A stretch of 64,000 bases of DNA from Akkermansiaceae bacterium (lineage in GTDB: Bacteria > Verrucomicrobiota > Verrucomicrobiia > Verrucomicrobiales > Akkermansiaceae), in NCBI GenBank assembly GCA_017798145.1, contig CP059069.1, forward strand, positions 4,015,226 to 4,079,225, written 5' to 3'. The translations under genes and the position numbers were made by a program. The notes beneath the pieces were generated by a model. That model did no database searches. It had not been told where the DNA came from and worked only from the letters and a program-made list of their open reading frames with translations. Shown piece by piece: positions 26,411-34,976 of this stretch (positions are counted from its first letter, which is position 1; each line of letters begins with the position of its first letter).

Positions 26411-29035
26411 ATGTCAGAGCATCCAGCCCCAATACAGACCGCGATTCCGGAAAGCCTGCGCAAACAGCTCGAGGAATTCCGCCGCGTCCTCTGGCGCCGA
26501 AAAGTGGTGGAGGCGGTGGCTGCCGGCATGATCGGGCTGTTCGTTTCCTTCCTGCTCATCTTCGGGCTGGACCGGGTTTGGCAGACCCCAGGCTGGGCGC
26601 GTCTGCTCATCCTGCTCGGCGGTGCCTCGCTCTTCGCCGTCTTCGCCCCCTACTGGCTGCACCGCTGGGTCTGGGGCAATCGCCAGGAAGGCCAGCTTGC
26701 GCGCCTGATCGCCCGGAGGTTCCCCGGGCTCGGCGATAGGTTGCTCGGCGTCATCGAACTCCAGGGGCAGCAAGAGGCGGGCGATTCGCTTTCGCCCCGG
26801 CTTCGCGCCGCAGCCATGGAAGTTGTTGCCGCAGAGGCTGGGAAGCGCGATCTCGCATCCGCACTCCCAACCCCGCGCCACAGGAAATGGGGATTGGCCG
26901 CCCTGCTCCTCATGGGTCTCGTGGCCACCGCTTTCATGGTCACCCCCAAGGCGGGCGTGAACGCACTGCAACGCTGGCTCATGCCGTTTTCCGATACCGA
27001 GCGCTACACCTTCACCCAACTCGAATCGCCGATCAGCTACCTCGCCGTGCCCTACGGCGAGTCATTTGCCATCAGCCTGAAGCTCTCGAAGAGTTCCGAG
27101 CAGAGGCCGTCCTCCGCAGAAGGCAGGTACGGCCTGCAGCCCGAGCTGCGCGCCGCCCTCAAGGACGGCGGCTACACTTTCCGTTTTCCCGGCCAGCAGG
27201 AGAAAGGCACCGTGGTTTTCCGCATCGGGGATCTGAAGCACCTCATCGCCGTGGAGCCGATGCAGCGTCCCGGCGTGAAGGGCACGAAGGCGCTCGTGAA
27301 TTATCCGGACTACATGGGCATCCCCGATAAGGAGGTGCAGCTCACCACCGGCGAGATCAGCCTCGTCGAGGGCAGCGGTGTGGTCTTCCAGATGGATTTG
27401 GATCGTCCCGTGCGTTCCGGCGCCTTCGGCCCGGCACGGGCTTCGGGGGAGATGGAATCCGTTTCCACCTTCGAGCCATTTTCCGGGGCGCTGGCTGTCA
27501 GCGCGGACACCGTGAGCACGGCCGCCATCGAGGTGGGCGCCATCCCTTTTGAAATACCCTTCACATGGCAGGACGAGTTCGGGCTGATCGGAGGCTCTGA
27601 GTTCAGGTTGCGCGTGGATGCGGTCAAGGACGCCCCGCCGGTATCCTACACCCAGGGCATAGAGCGGCAGGTGGCCATCCTGCCCGAGGAGGCATTGGAT
27701 TTCGAGATCCTCGGCGAGGATGACTTCGGGCTCAAGGAAACCGGCATCGAGTGGGAGAACATCGGCAACCCTTCGGGCGGCCAGACGGGCGCCAAGGGTG
27801 AGCTTGTCCTTGGCAAGGGCGGTCCGGAAGAAAACCGGATCATGAAGCCGGTCGCCTTCTCCCCGGCGGCCTTCGGCATGGGGCCGCAGAGGATCCTGAT
27901 GCGCTCCTTTTCGCAGGACTACTTCCCGGATCGCGGACGTGTCTATTCCGAGCCGGTTCTCATCTACATCCTCAGCCGTGAGGAGCATGCCCAGCTGCTC
28001 AAAAGCCAGTTCGACAGGGCGATCGGGGAGCTTGAGGATCTTGCGCGCAAGGAACTGAACCTCCTCGATGAGAACCAGAAGCTCGACCGCATGGATGGGG
28101 AAGACCTCCAGAAGGACGAGAACCTCAAGAAGCTCGCAGAGCAGGAGCAAGCGGAGGATGCGAACGCTGAGAAGATGAAGGAACTCACCGAAAAGATGGA
28201 GGACGTCATGAAAGGGGCGACGCGCAACGGTGAGATCGACAAGGAAACGCTGAAGAAAATGGCGGAGGCCATGAAATCCATGCAGGAACTGGCCGAGAAG
28301 GACATCCCCAAGGTGCGCGACAAGCTCGGCGAATCCAAGGAGCAGTCCAATACGGCCGAGAAGACCGATTCCGATGTGCAGGAGGCTGTCGAGGAGCAGA
28401 AGAAGGTGGTGGAGAAAATGAAGGAAGCCATCGAGCAGGCGAACGATGCCAACAAGCGCTTCGAGGCCAGCACCTTTGTCGCCCGACTCAAGAAGGCCGC
28501 CTCCGAGGAGGAAGGCATCGCCGCAACACTCATCCAGGGGATGAAGACCCTCGGGGAGCGATACGACCTCATCGATCCGAGCGCACAGATGAAGCTCACC
28601 GAATCCTCCGGCCAGCAGGCGCAGATCGGCGCGGATGTCCGTTGGATCCAGGAGGATCTGGGGCATTACTACGCGCGGACGAACAAGGAGTCGTTCAGAT
28701 CCATCATGGAGAAGATGCGCGATGCGAAGATCGACTCGGAGCTTGAGGAGGTGAAGGGCAAGCTCGAGCAGAACCATTCCTACGAGGCCACCGAGCGCGC
28801 CAAGGAAGCCGCCAGGAAGCTTGCCGAATGGGCGGCCATTCTCGGCGACGAGCTGGAAAAGGAAGGCGGCGGCGGAGGCGGAGATGGCGGCGGGCCGAGC
28901 CCGGAAGACGAGGATTTCGAGTTCATGCTGCGGGTCATGAAGATGATCCAGACCCAGCAGGATCTCCGCTCGCGCACACGGGTGCTTGAGCAGCTCAAGC
29001 GGGATGCCGGGGCGTCCCCCGGGCAAGGCCGATGA
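26411..29035 (+). CDS. Large membrane-anchored DUF4175-like protein with coiled-coil C-terminus
   Basis: 874 residues. Three membrane segments lie near the N-terminus (about 32-54, 63-85 and 155-175). Next comes a strand-rich extracytoplasmic region (~190-520) with repeated beta-sandwich-like stretches. From ~525 to ~850 there is a long, highly charged helical region (EKMKELTEKMEDVMKGA, EEQKKVVEKMKEAIEQA). A poly-glycine tract (about 815-825) precedes the last helices. The layout, with N-terminal membrane helices and a C-terminal charged coiled coil, resembles DUF4175/TIGR02302-type proteins. These are large inner-membrane proteins of unknown function often near aerotolerance-type (Bat/MoxR) clusters; no MoxR or VWA gene is in this window. 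It is the first gene of a six-gene coupled operon; its stop overlaps the next start. Confidence 0.8.
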   Translation: MSEHPAPIQTAIPESLRKQLEEFRRVLWRRKVVEAVAAGMIGLFVSFLLIFGLDRVWQTPGWARLLILLGGASLFAVFAPYWLHRWVWGNRQEGQLARLIARRFPGLGDRLLGVIELQGQQEAGDSLSPRLRAAAMEVVAAEAGKRDLASALPTPRHRKWGLAALLLMGLVATAFMVTPKAGVNALQRWLMPFSDTERYTFTQLESPISYLAVPYGESFAISLKLSKSSEQRPSSAEGRYGLQPELRAALKDGGYTFRFPGQQEKGTVVFRIGDLKHLIAVEPMQRPGVKGTKALVNYPDYMGIPDKEVQLTTGEISLVEGSGVVFQMDLDRPVRSGAFGPARASGEMESVSTFEPFSGALAVSADTVSTAAIEVGAIPFEIPFTWQDEFGLIGGSEFRLRVDAVKDAPPVSYTQGIERQVAILPEEALDFEILGEDDFGLKETGIEWENIGNPSGGQTGAKGELVLGKGGPEENRIMKPVAFSPAAFGMGPQRILMRSFSQDYFPDRGRVYSEPVLIYILSREEHAQLLKSQFDRAIGELEDLARKELNLLDENQKLDRMDGEDLQKDENLKKLAEQEQAEDANAEKMKELTEKMEDVMKGATRNGEIDKETLKKMAEAMKSMQELAEKDIPKVRDKLGESKEQSNTAEKTDSDVQEAVEEQKKVVEKMKEAIEQANDANKRFEASTFVARLKKAASEEEGIAATLIQGMKTLGERYDLIDPSAQMKLTESSGQQAQIGADVRWIQEDLGHYYARTNKESFRSIMEKMRDAKIDSELEEVKGKLEQNHSYEATERAKEAARKLAEWAAILGDELEKEGGGGGGDGGGPSPEDEDFEFMLRVMKMIQTQQDLRSRTRVLEQLKRDAGASPGQGR

Positions 29036-29676
29036 AAGACAAACCGATGAAGACGACTATTGCGATCCTCCTGATCTCCGCAGCAAATCTCCACGCCGGG
29101 GAGGTGCCCGATCGCGCCGAGATCGCCTTGCGTCATGCGGCGGGTTCCGAAAAACTCTCCGACGAGCAGGACGAGCTTTCCGCCGACGTCCAGCAGCTCG
29201 TCATCGAGCAGACGGATCCAAAGGTCATCAAGCTGCTCGGCGAGGTTGAGGAAATCATGGATGAGACCACGGACTACCTCTTGGAGGCGGATACCGGCGG
29301 CGATACGATCGCGGCTCAGACGGAGGTCATCGAGAAAATCCACGAGGCGGCCAAGGAAAAGCAGAAAAAAGGCGGGCAGGGAAAGGCGGGCGGTGCCATG
29401 ATGGACATGATGGAGCGCATGATGGGAAAGAAAGAGGGTGAAGGCGAAGGCGAGGGGAAAGGCAAGGGCAAGGGCAAGGGTGCAGGCAACGAGGGCGGCG
29501 AAGGCATGACGGGCGAGTCCGATACCGCGAACTCCGGTGTGGGCGGGAATTCCGGGGACAGGGTGGAGCAGCGCACCGTTCCCAAGGCTGCCGGGAAAAC
29601 CGGGAAAAACCTCCCGGATGAGTTCCAGAAAGCTCTTGATGCATACAACAGGGGATTGGAGGAGGTCGGCAAATGA
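29032..29676 (+). CDS. Small secreted, low-complexity charged protein
   Basis: 214 residues from the ATG at 29032, which overlaps the upstream stop. An internal ATG at 29047 gives a better signal peptide (MKTTIAILLISAANLHAGE) and may be the true start. The mature part is acidic and helical (residues ~25-110), then has a Met-rich patch (MMDMMERMMGKK) and an alternating Glu/Lys-Gly tract (GEGEGEGKGKGKGKG) that is unstructured. The C-terminal ~40 residues (LPDEFQKALDAYNRGLEEVGK) are a typical short helix also seen at the ends of small proteins paired with DUF4175-like partners. No enzymatic motif is present. A structural or scaffold role with the upstream membrane protein is an inference from coupling. 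Confidence 0.75.
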   Translation: MKDKPMKTTIAILLISAANLHAGEVPDRAEIALRHAAGSEKLSDEQDELSADVQQLVIEQTDPKVIKLLGEVEEIMDETTDYLLEADTGGDTIAAQTEVIEKIHEAAKEKQKKGGQGKAGGAMMDMMERMMGKKEGEGEGEGKGKGKGKGAGNEGGEGMTGESDTANSGVGGNSGDRVEQRTVPKAAGKTGKNLPDEFQKALDAYNRGLEEVGK

Positions 29677-30665
29677 GGGTTTTCCCCAAGATCCTTCTGT
29701 TCCAGTGCGCCGCGCTTGCCGTTTCCGCAAACGCCCAGGGCTTGCTGGACAGGGGCGACCAGAAAGTCCCCGCACAAGTGGATCTCATCTATGAGCGCGG
29801 CTTGCGCTATCTCGCGGAGAAACAGGCTGAAGACGGGTCATGGAGCGATACCGCCGGCAGGGAGCCGGGCGTTGTCGGGCTCTGTGTGGCGGCATTCCTA
29901 GCACACGGGGAGGATCCGAAGAACGGCCCCTACGCAAAGGTCATCGGCAAGGGTGTCGAATACATCATCTCGAAGCAGAGCGACACGAACGGCTACATCG
30001 GCACAAGCATGTACAACCACGCCTTCGCCACCAAGGCGCTGGCCGAGTCCTACGGCGTGGTGGAGAATCCGAAGCTGGCCGAGGCGCTCAAGGATGCCGT
30101 GGATCTGATCGTCAGCTCGCAGAAGCGCAACAGGCTCGGCGCATGGCGCTACACGCCGGACAGCAGCGATGCGGACACCACCGTGACAGGCTGCCAGATC
30201 GTGAGCCTTTTCGCGGCACGGAACGCTGGGATCTCGGTGCCTGACGATTCGATCAAGAAAGCCCTGGCCTACATGAACAGCTGCCGGGGCGGCGATGGTT
30301 CCTATGGCTACACATCCTCGGCCGGCGGCAAGCCCACCCTCACCGCCATCGGTTCCCTCTGCCTTTCCCTGGCGAAGGAAAAGGACTCCAAGGGCTATGC
30401 GGCCAGCCTATCCTACCTGAAGAAAAACCTGGATTACCGCGATCGCTACTACCCGTATTACTACGAATATTACATGTCGCAGGCGCTGTTCCATGCGGAT
30501 GCGGATGCCTGGGCGGATTGGAACGCCCGCAACATCCGCTACCTCGGCACGATCCAGTCCGCGGACGGCTCCTTCCCGGGTAACCAGGGACAGGCATTCA
30601 GCACCGCCGGGGCGCTCCTTTCGCTCGCGCTCAACTACCGCTACCTACCCATCTACGAAAAATGA
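29673..30665 (+). CDS. Secreted squalene-cyclase/prenyltransferase-fold repeat protein
   Basis: 330 residues. A signal peptide (MRVFPKILLFQCAALAVSANA) precedes an alpha/alpha-toroid made of QW-type repeats: GLRYLAEKQAEDGSWSD, DLIVSSQKRNRLGAWRY, LAYMNSCRGGDGSYGY and NIRYLGTIQSADGSFPG. These resemble terpene cyclase and protein prenyltransferase barrels, but no DXDD-type cyclase motif or zinc ligands are visible. It is therefore more likely a binding or scaffold member of the family, which is widespread and functionally uncharacterised in Planctomycetota and Verrucomicrobiota. Start and stop both overlap neighbours by ATGA junctions, so it is tightly coupled to the small acidic protein and to the first of three paralogues downstream. 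Confidence 0.88.
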   Translation: MRVFPKILLFQCAALAVSANAQGLLDRGDQKVPAQVDLIYERGLRYLAEKQAEDGSWSDTAGREPGVVGLCVAAFLAHGEDPKNGPYAKVIGKGVEYIISKQSDTNGYIGTSMYNHAFATKALAESYGVVENPKLAEALKDAVDLIVSSQKRNRLGAWRYTPDSSDADTTVTGCQIVSLFAARNAGISVPDDSIKKALAYMNSCRGGDGSYGYTSSAGGKPTLTAIGSLCLSLAKEKDSKGYAASLSYLKKNLDYRDRYYPYYYEYYMSQALFHADADAWADWNARNIRYLGTIQSADGSFPGNQGQAFSTAGALLSLALNYRYLPIYEK

Positions 30666-32164
30666 CCCGCCCAACCATCATCACTTTTTCCCTGGCGCTC
30701 TGCTGCCATGCCGCGGAGACCAAGGAGGACTTCCTCAGCTTCACCAACGGCGACCAGCTCCACGGGCATTTCGCCGGCATGGCGGAGGATGCCACCCTGG
30801 TCTGGAAGCGCGACGATGTGGGGGCGGAGGTGAAATTCAAGACGGACGAGCTCAGGCGGGTGGTTCTGCATGGCGGGGAACCGCTCAATGCGCTCCGCGG
30901 ATTTTCCCACATCGGCACCACCAATGGCGATCGCATCCCCGGCGAGATCCGCGAGATCGATGACAAGCGTGTCATCATCGATACGGAATTCGGCGGGATG
31001 ATGGAGTTCCCGAGGGAGCATGTCGGGCTGCTTGCCCCGAGCCCGCTTGGAGGTCGGATACTCTACCACGGGCCTTTCGAAGCGGCGCAGTGGGAAATGA
31101 TCAACACCGCCTACCCGGATGGACTGCCGGCTCCCCCTGCGGAGGGCGAGAAAAAGGAGGCCAAGGGGGATGGGCCACCGCGCTGGAAGCACAGGGGGGC
31201 AGCCTGGTATTGGAAAAACGATGAGACAGGCACCGCGCTCGCCCGCAAGACCGGGATGCCTGACAAGGCGGTGCTTCGCTTCGATGTCGCGTGGAAAAGC
31301 CGCCTTTCGCTCGCGGTCTCATTTCACGCTGATTTCTTCAAGCCGGAGGAAGTGGATGCCGGCAACCAGGTCGGCATGGCGATGGCGGGTGCTTCGAGAT
31401 CCGTCTCCCTTCCGGAAATATTCGGCAACAGCTACGTGCTGCACATGTATTCGAATTATGTGATGCTCTACCGTACGTCCTTCGACGCAGCGGGCAGGCC
31501 CAGGCTGGACAGGCTCCAGACGAGCAACAGCAGCCTGCGCCTTGGCGATGCCGGGAAGGCTTCCGTGGAGATACGTTGCAACCGCATTTCCGGGGAGATC
31601 TCCCTCTTTGTGGACGGTGAGTTCGTCAGCCAGTGGAGCGAGCTTGGCGGCGGGATCGAGGAAGGCCAGGGCTATGCCGGCAAAGGGGATGGCTTCGGCT
31701 TCGTGGCACAGTCCGAGGGGGCGTCGATGAAACTCTCCGAGATCATCGTATCCGAGTGGAACGGAATGCCTGACTCCGCCCGCAGCATGCAGGTGGACGA
31801 TGCGGACATCGTCCTTCTCGCAAACGGCACGGATCGTTTTTCCGGCAAGGTGACGGGTTTCCACGAGGGCATCCTTAAGCTTGAGGGGCGCTTCGGGAAC
31901 TTCGAATTCCCCATCGCGGAGGTGGCGGAAGTCCGTTTTTCGAAATCGGGCCTTGCCGTTGCGGAAGCGAGCCCATCCGCCGAGATCCGGCTCAGGTTCC
32001 ATCCCATGGGCAGGATCAGCGGCAAGGCTTTGGGTGGCGACGCATCATCGCTCCGCTTGCGCAGCGCCCACGCCGGTGACATCGATGTGAAGCTGGGTTC
32101 CGCAGTGATGCTGGAGTTCGGCGATAACGAAAGCTTCTTGGATGACTGGGACGATGAATTCTGA
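30662..32164 (+). CDS. Secreted beta-rich protein with LamG-like domain, paralogue 1 of 3
   Basis: 500 residues. A short signal peptide (MTRPTIITFSLALCCHA) precedes a repeated SH3-like strand motif around FTNGDQLHGHF (about 26-36) and TNGDRIPGEIREI (about 87-99). A central concanavalin/LamG-like region follows (about 125-370; LSLAVSFHADFF, VEIRCNRISGEISLFVDGEF). A further 'NGTDRFSGKVTGFHEGILKLEG' -like repeat, read in two halves, lies at about 380-400. It shares this plan with the next two genes. The function is unknown; the fold suggests carbohydrate or protein binding outside the inner membrane. The start overlaps the upstream stop by ATGA, and the 3' end overlaps the next gene by 11 bases. 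Confidence 0.8.
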   Translation: MTRPTIITFSLALCCHAAETKEDFLSFTNGDQLHGHFAGMAEDATLVWKRDDVGAEVKFKTDELRRVVLHGGEPLNALRGFSHIGTTNGDRIPGEIREIDDKRVIIDTEFGGMMEFPREHVGLLAPSPLGGRILYHGPFEAAQWEMINTAYPDGLPAPPAEGEKKEAKGDGPPRWKHRGAAWYWKNDETGTALARKTGMPDKAVLRFDVAWKSRLSLAVSFHADFFKPEEVDAGNQVGMAMAGASRSVSLPEIFGNSYVLHMYSNYVMLYRTSFDAAGRPRLDRLQTSNSSLRLGDAGKASVEIRCNRISGEISLFVDGEFVSQWSELGGGIEEGQGYAGKGDGFGFVAQSEGASMKLSEIIVSEWNGMPDSARSMQVDDADIVLLANGTDRFSGKVTGFHEGILKLEGRFGNFEFPIAEVAEVRFSKSGLAVAEASPSAEIRLRFHPMGRISGKALGGDASSLRLRSAHAGDIDVKLGSAVMLEFGDNESFLDDWDDEF

Positions 32165-33494
32165 TTTCCGCCGCTGCGCCGCTTTCCTGCTTGGCATGGT
32201 TTCCTCCGCTTTCGCGGCGGAGATCACCTTGCAGGATGATGGCAAGCTCACCGGCGAGGTGGCGTCCATGGATGCCGAAGGCAACGTCGAGCTGCTTTCC
32301 CCGATCTCCGAAAAGCCGCTCAGGATACGTGGCGACAAGGCGCTGCGCATCGATTTCGGTTCTGCCGGTAAGGCCTTCGAACCAGCCACCGAGAGGGTGG
32401 AACTATCCAACGGCGACATCCTCGCCGCCAGGGTCAACTCCCTTGCCGACGGCCTGCTCAACGTGGAATCCGCGGATCTGGGGGAAATTTCCATCCCCCG
32501 GGCCATGGTTTCCTCCATCCAGCTCGGCATTTCCACCAAAAAGGTCATCTACTCCGGGCCCAAGGACTTCGAGGGATGGACGCGTGATGAGGGAGGTGCG
32601 CAAAGCTGGAAGATGGAGGGCGGTGAATTCGTGGCGGAGGAGCAGGGCATAATTTCCATGGATGCGGGATTGCCGGAGAAGTTCATCATCAGGTTCTCCA
32701 TGAAATGGAGCAACTATCCGAATTTCCAGTTCCGCTTCGCCGAGCCGCCAGGGGGGAATTCCGGTCGCGTTGACAGGTATCTGCTGCAATTCGTCGGCTC
32801 TGGGCTTGGTGTCTTCAGGGAGTCCGGGAGCAAGAGCGGCAACATCCCCATCGCTGTCGCCAACAGGTCGTCGGGGCGTGATGCAAACAACAGCATGCAG
32901 GTTGAGATCCGGGTTGACCGCAGCCGCAGCCATCTCCAGCTGTTCATAGACGGGCAGTTGCAAGGCCGCTACACCGATCCGGTGCCCGGCATTCCCAGCG
33001 GTACCGGCATATCTCTGGTCAACAGGGCTCCGCGCCAGAGCGACCAACGGATAGGCCAGATCGAGGTGCTGGAATGGGACGACAGCGCAGACAGGCACCG
33101 CAGCGAGGAGCGCGGTGAGGGCGGCGAAGATTCGCTCATCGGGCGCAACGGCGAGCGCCTCGGAGGAAAGCTCACATCGATACGCAGGGATGGGGGCAAG
33201 GCGGTTTACATGTTCAAGAGCGATTTCCAGAAAGACCTGTTGGCGGTGCCCGAGCAGGAGGTTTCCACGGTCTTTGTCGGCGATGGTGCCAAGCCGGCGA
33301 AGAAAAGCAAATCAGGGGGCATGACCCTCAGCCTGCGTGGCGGCGGGCAGATGGAGGTTTCCTCGTGCGTGTTCCGTTCCGGAAAGGTTACTGCGGAGCA
33401 TCCGCTGCTCGGCAGCCTGGATATCGACCGGGACGCGATCCTTTCCCTCCAACGACGGGCTGCACCGAAGGCCAATCCGTTACCAAGCCGATGA
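32154..33494 (+). CDS. Secreted beta-rich protein with LamG-like domain, paralogue 2 of 3
   Basis: 446 residues from the ATG at 32154, chosen because it gives the signal peptide MNSDFRRCAAFLLGMVSSAF; another ATG lies 4 codons upstream. It has the same plan as its neighbours: N-terminal repeated strands ITLQDDGKLTGEVASMD and ELSNGDILAARVNSL, a central LamG-like portion (FIIRFSMKWSNYPNFQFRF, VEIRVDRSRSHLQLFIDGQL) and C-terminal strand repeats (GERLGGKLTSIR, GGGQMEVSSCVF). Sequence identity to the other two is modest, so the duplications are old. No catalytic residues are evident. The 3' end overlaps the next start (ATGA). Confidence 0.8.
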   Translation: MNSDFRRCAAFLLGMVSSAFAAEITLQDDGKLTGEVASMDAEGNVELLSPISEKPLRIRGDKALRIDFGSAGKAFEPATERVELSNGDILAARVNSLADGLLNVESADLGEISIPRAMVSSIQLGISTKKVIYSGPKDFEGWTRDEGGAQSWKMEGGEFVAEEQGIISMDAGLPEKFIIRFSMKWSNYPNFQFRFAEPPGGNSGRVDRYLLQFVGSGLGVFRESGSKSGNIPIAVANRSSGRDANNSMQVEIRVDRSRSHLQLFIDGQLQGRYTDPVPGIPSGTGISLVNRAPRQSDQRIGQIEVLEWDDSADRHRSEERGEGGEDSLIGRNGERLGGKLTSIRRDGGKAVYMFKSDFQKDLLAVPEQEVSTVFVGDGAKPAKKSKSGGMTLSLRGGGQMEVSSCVFRSGKVTAEHPLLGSLDIDRDAILSLQRRAAPKANPLPSR

Positions 33495-34906
33495 AAATCA
33501 CAATCCCACTAGCACTGATCCTCCTCGCACACCCCAGCATGGCCGGCGCGGACGATGCGGTGGTTCGTTTCTCCAACGGCGACCAGCTCACCGGCGAGGT
33601 GCTGTCCATCACCGGTGACAGGCTTTCAATCAAATCGCAGGTTCTCGATGGGGATGCCGAGTTCGATACCGGGAACATCATCGATCTTAGCATGGCGGAC
33701 GGCGGGGCTTTGGCTCCAGATGCGGGCGCCACCCACAGGGCGGTGCTGGAGATGACCAACGGCGACCGCATCGAAGGCCGCCTCGCCGGCCTCGGCGATG
33801 AGGAGATCAAGATCGCGACGCCTTACGCCGGCGAACTCACCATAAGGCGCGTCAACGTGCAGAGCATCGATATCTCTCGCGTATCGGACTCCCACTACCG
33901 CGGCCCGAACAGCTTGGAGGAGTGGCAGGCCGGCAAGCAGAACGGCAGTTGGCAATTCAAGGCGGGAGCGCTGCATTCAAGCTCGCCCGGTGCGATCGCG
34001 CGGGAAATCGAGTTCCCGGAGGAGTGCGTGATCGGCTTCGATGCCTCATGGAGGGGTTCTTTCCGCCCGAAGATCATTTTCTTTTCCGATGATACAAGCA
34101 CTTCGGATCCGAAGGTGGGGTACGAGATGGTTTTCCAAGGGAACTCCGTGCATGTGAAGAAGAGCGGTTCCAACAACTGGCTCGGTCATTCCACCAACGC
34201 TGCGAAACTCCGTGAGAACGAGAAAGCGCGCATCGAGATCAAGGCGAGCAAGAAAACCGGCAAGATCCTGCTCTATGTTGACGGCGAGATTGCGGATCTC
34301 TGGCAGGATGCGGATTTCGCCGGGACGAAGTTCGGAATGGGGCTGCATATCGTGGCCCAGGACAGCTCGCCGCTCCGGATTTCCAACATCACGGTCACCG
34401 GCTGGGATGGCTACCACGAGGAAGTCCCGGAACGTCAGATGGGCTTCCAGGGAAGGGTTTTCCGGGGTGGGATGGAGATGCGCTTGGGCTTGGGTGGGGA
34501 GGATCCCGGCGAGGAGGAAGAGGACAGCTCCGAGAAGCTGCCCGATGGGCGCATGTTGCTCGTCAACGGCGATAGCATCGAGGGAGAGGTGCTGAAGGTC
34601 GAGGGCGAGGACATCACCGTGAAGACGCCTTTCACCGAAGTCACTTTCCCCATCGCCAGGCTCAAGAACATCGCCCTGAAGAAAGCCGACATGGAGACGG
34701 TGAAGCTATATGCCGCGGATGTTAGGGCAACCTTCGCGGATGGATCCCGCCTGGTCTTCCGCTTCGACGGAGTGGACGGCGACAACATCATCGGATTCAG
34801 CCAGCACTTCGGGCAGGCGCGTTTTTCCCGGGACGCCTTCCGCAGGATCGAGTTCAACATCCACAACCGCGCCATGGATTCGATGCGCCAGGGGGATGGC
34901 TGGTGA
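33491..34906 (+). CDS. Secreted beta-rich protein with LamG-like domain, paralogue 3 of 3
   Basis: 471 residues from the ATG at 33491, which overlaps the previous stop and starts a signal peptide (MKITIPLALILLAHPSMAGA). N-terminal repeats are FSNGDQLTGEVLSITGDRL and MTNGDRIEGRLAGLG. The LamG-like centre includes ECVIGFDASWRGSFRPKIIFF and IEIKASKKTGKILLYVDGEI. The C-terminal repeat is LVNGDSIEGEVLKVEGEDI. The 'NGD-x-x-x-G-x-V/L' strand repeat is the unifying feature of the three paralogues. It is the last gene of the coupled operon beginning at 26411. No metal or active-site motif is visible. The 70 bases after the stop lead to an adenylate-kinase-like gene and contain no clear terminator. Confidence 0.82.
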   Translation: MKITIPLALILLAHPSMAGADDAVVRFSNGDQLTGEVLSITGDRLSIKSQVLDGDAEFDTGNIIDLSMADGGALAPDAGATHRAVLEMTNGDRIEGRLAGLGDEEIKIATPYAGELTIRRVNVQSIDISRVSDSHYRGPNSLEEWQAGKQNGSWQFKAGALHSSSPGAIAREIEFPEECVIGFDASWRGSFRPKIIFFSDDTSTSDPKVGYEMVFQGNSVHVKKSGSNNWLGHSTNAAKLRENEKARIEIKASKKTGKILLYVDGEIADLWQDADFAGTKFGMGLHIVAQDSSPLRISNITVTGWDGYHEEVPERQMGFQGRVFRGGMEMRLGLGGEDPGEEEEDSSEKLPDGRMLLVNGDSIEGEVLKVEGEDITVKTPFTEVTFPIARLKNIALKKADMETVKLYAADVRATFADGSRLVFRFDGVDGDNIIGFSQHFGQARFSRDAFRRIEFNIHNRAMDSMRQGDGW

Positions 34907-34976
34907 CAGGGACGGAACCGCCCCGGATGGGATGATTTCAAGCCGGTGCTGGACGAGGGGGGTGCGGTGATGTTGG

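Noticed and set aside
27062..29026. 654-codon minus-strand open frame opposite the DUF4175-like gene
   Set aside because: Leucine/histidine-rich shadow of the charged helical region (Glu/Lys codons read backwards).
29434..29490. Coding microsatellite of functional interest (Glu/Lys-Gly tract)
   Set aside because: It is low-complexity and imperfect at DNA level, typical of flexible linkers; nothing points to phase variation.
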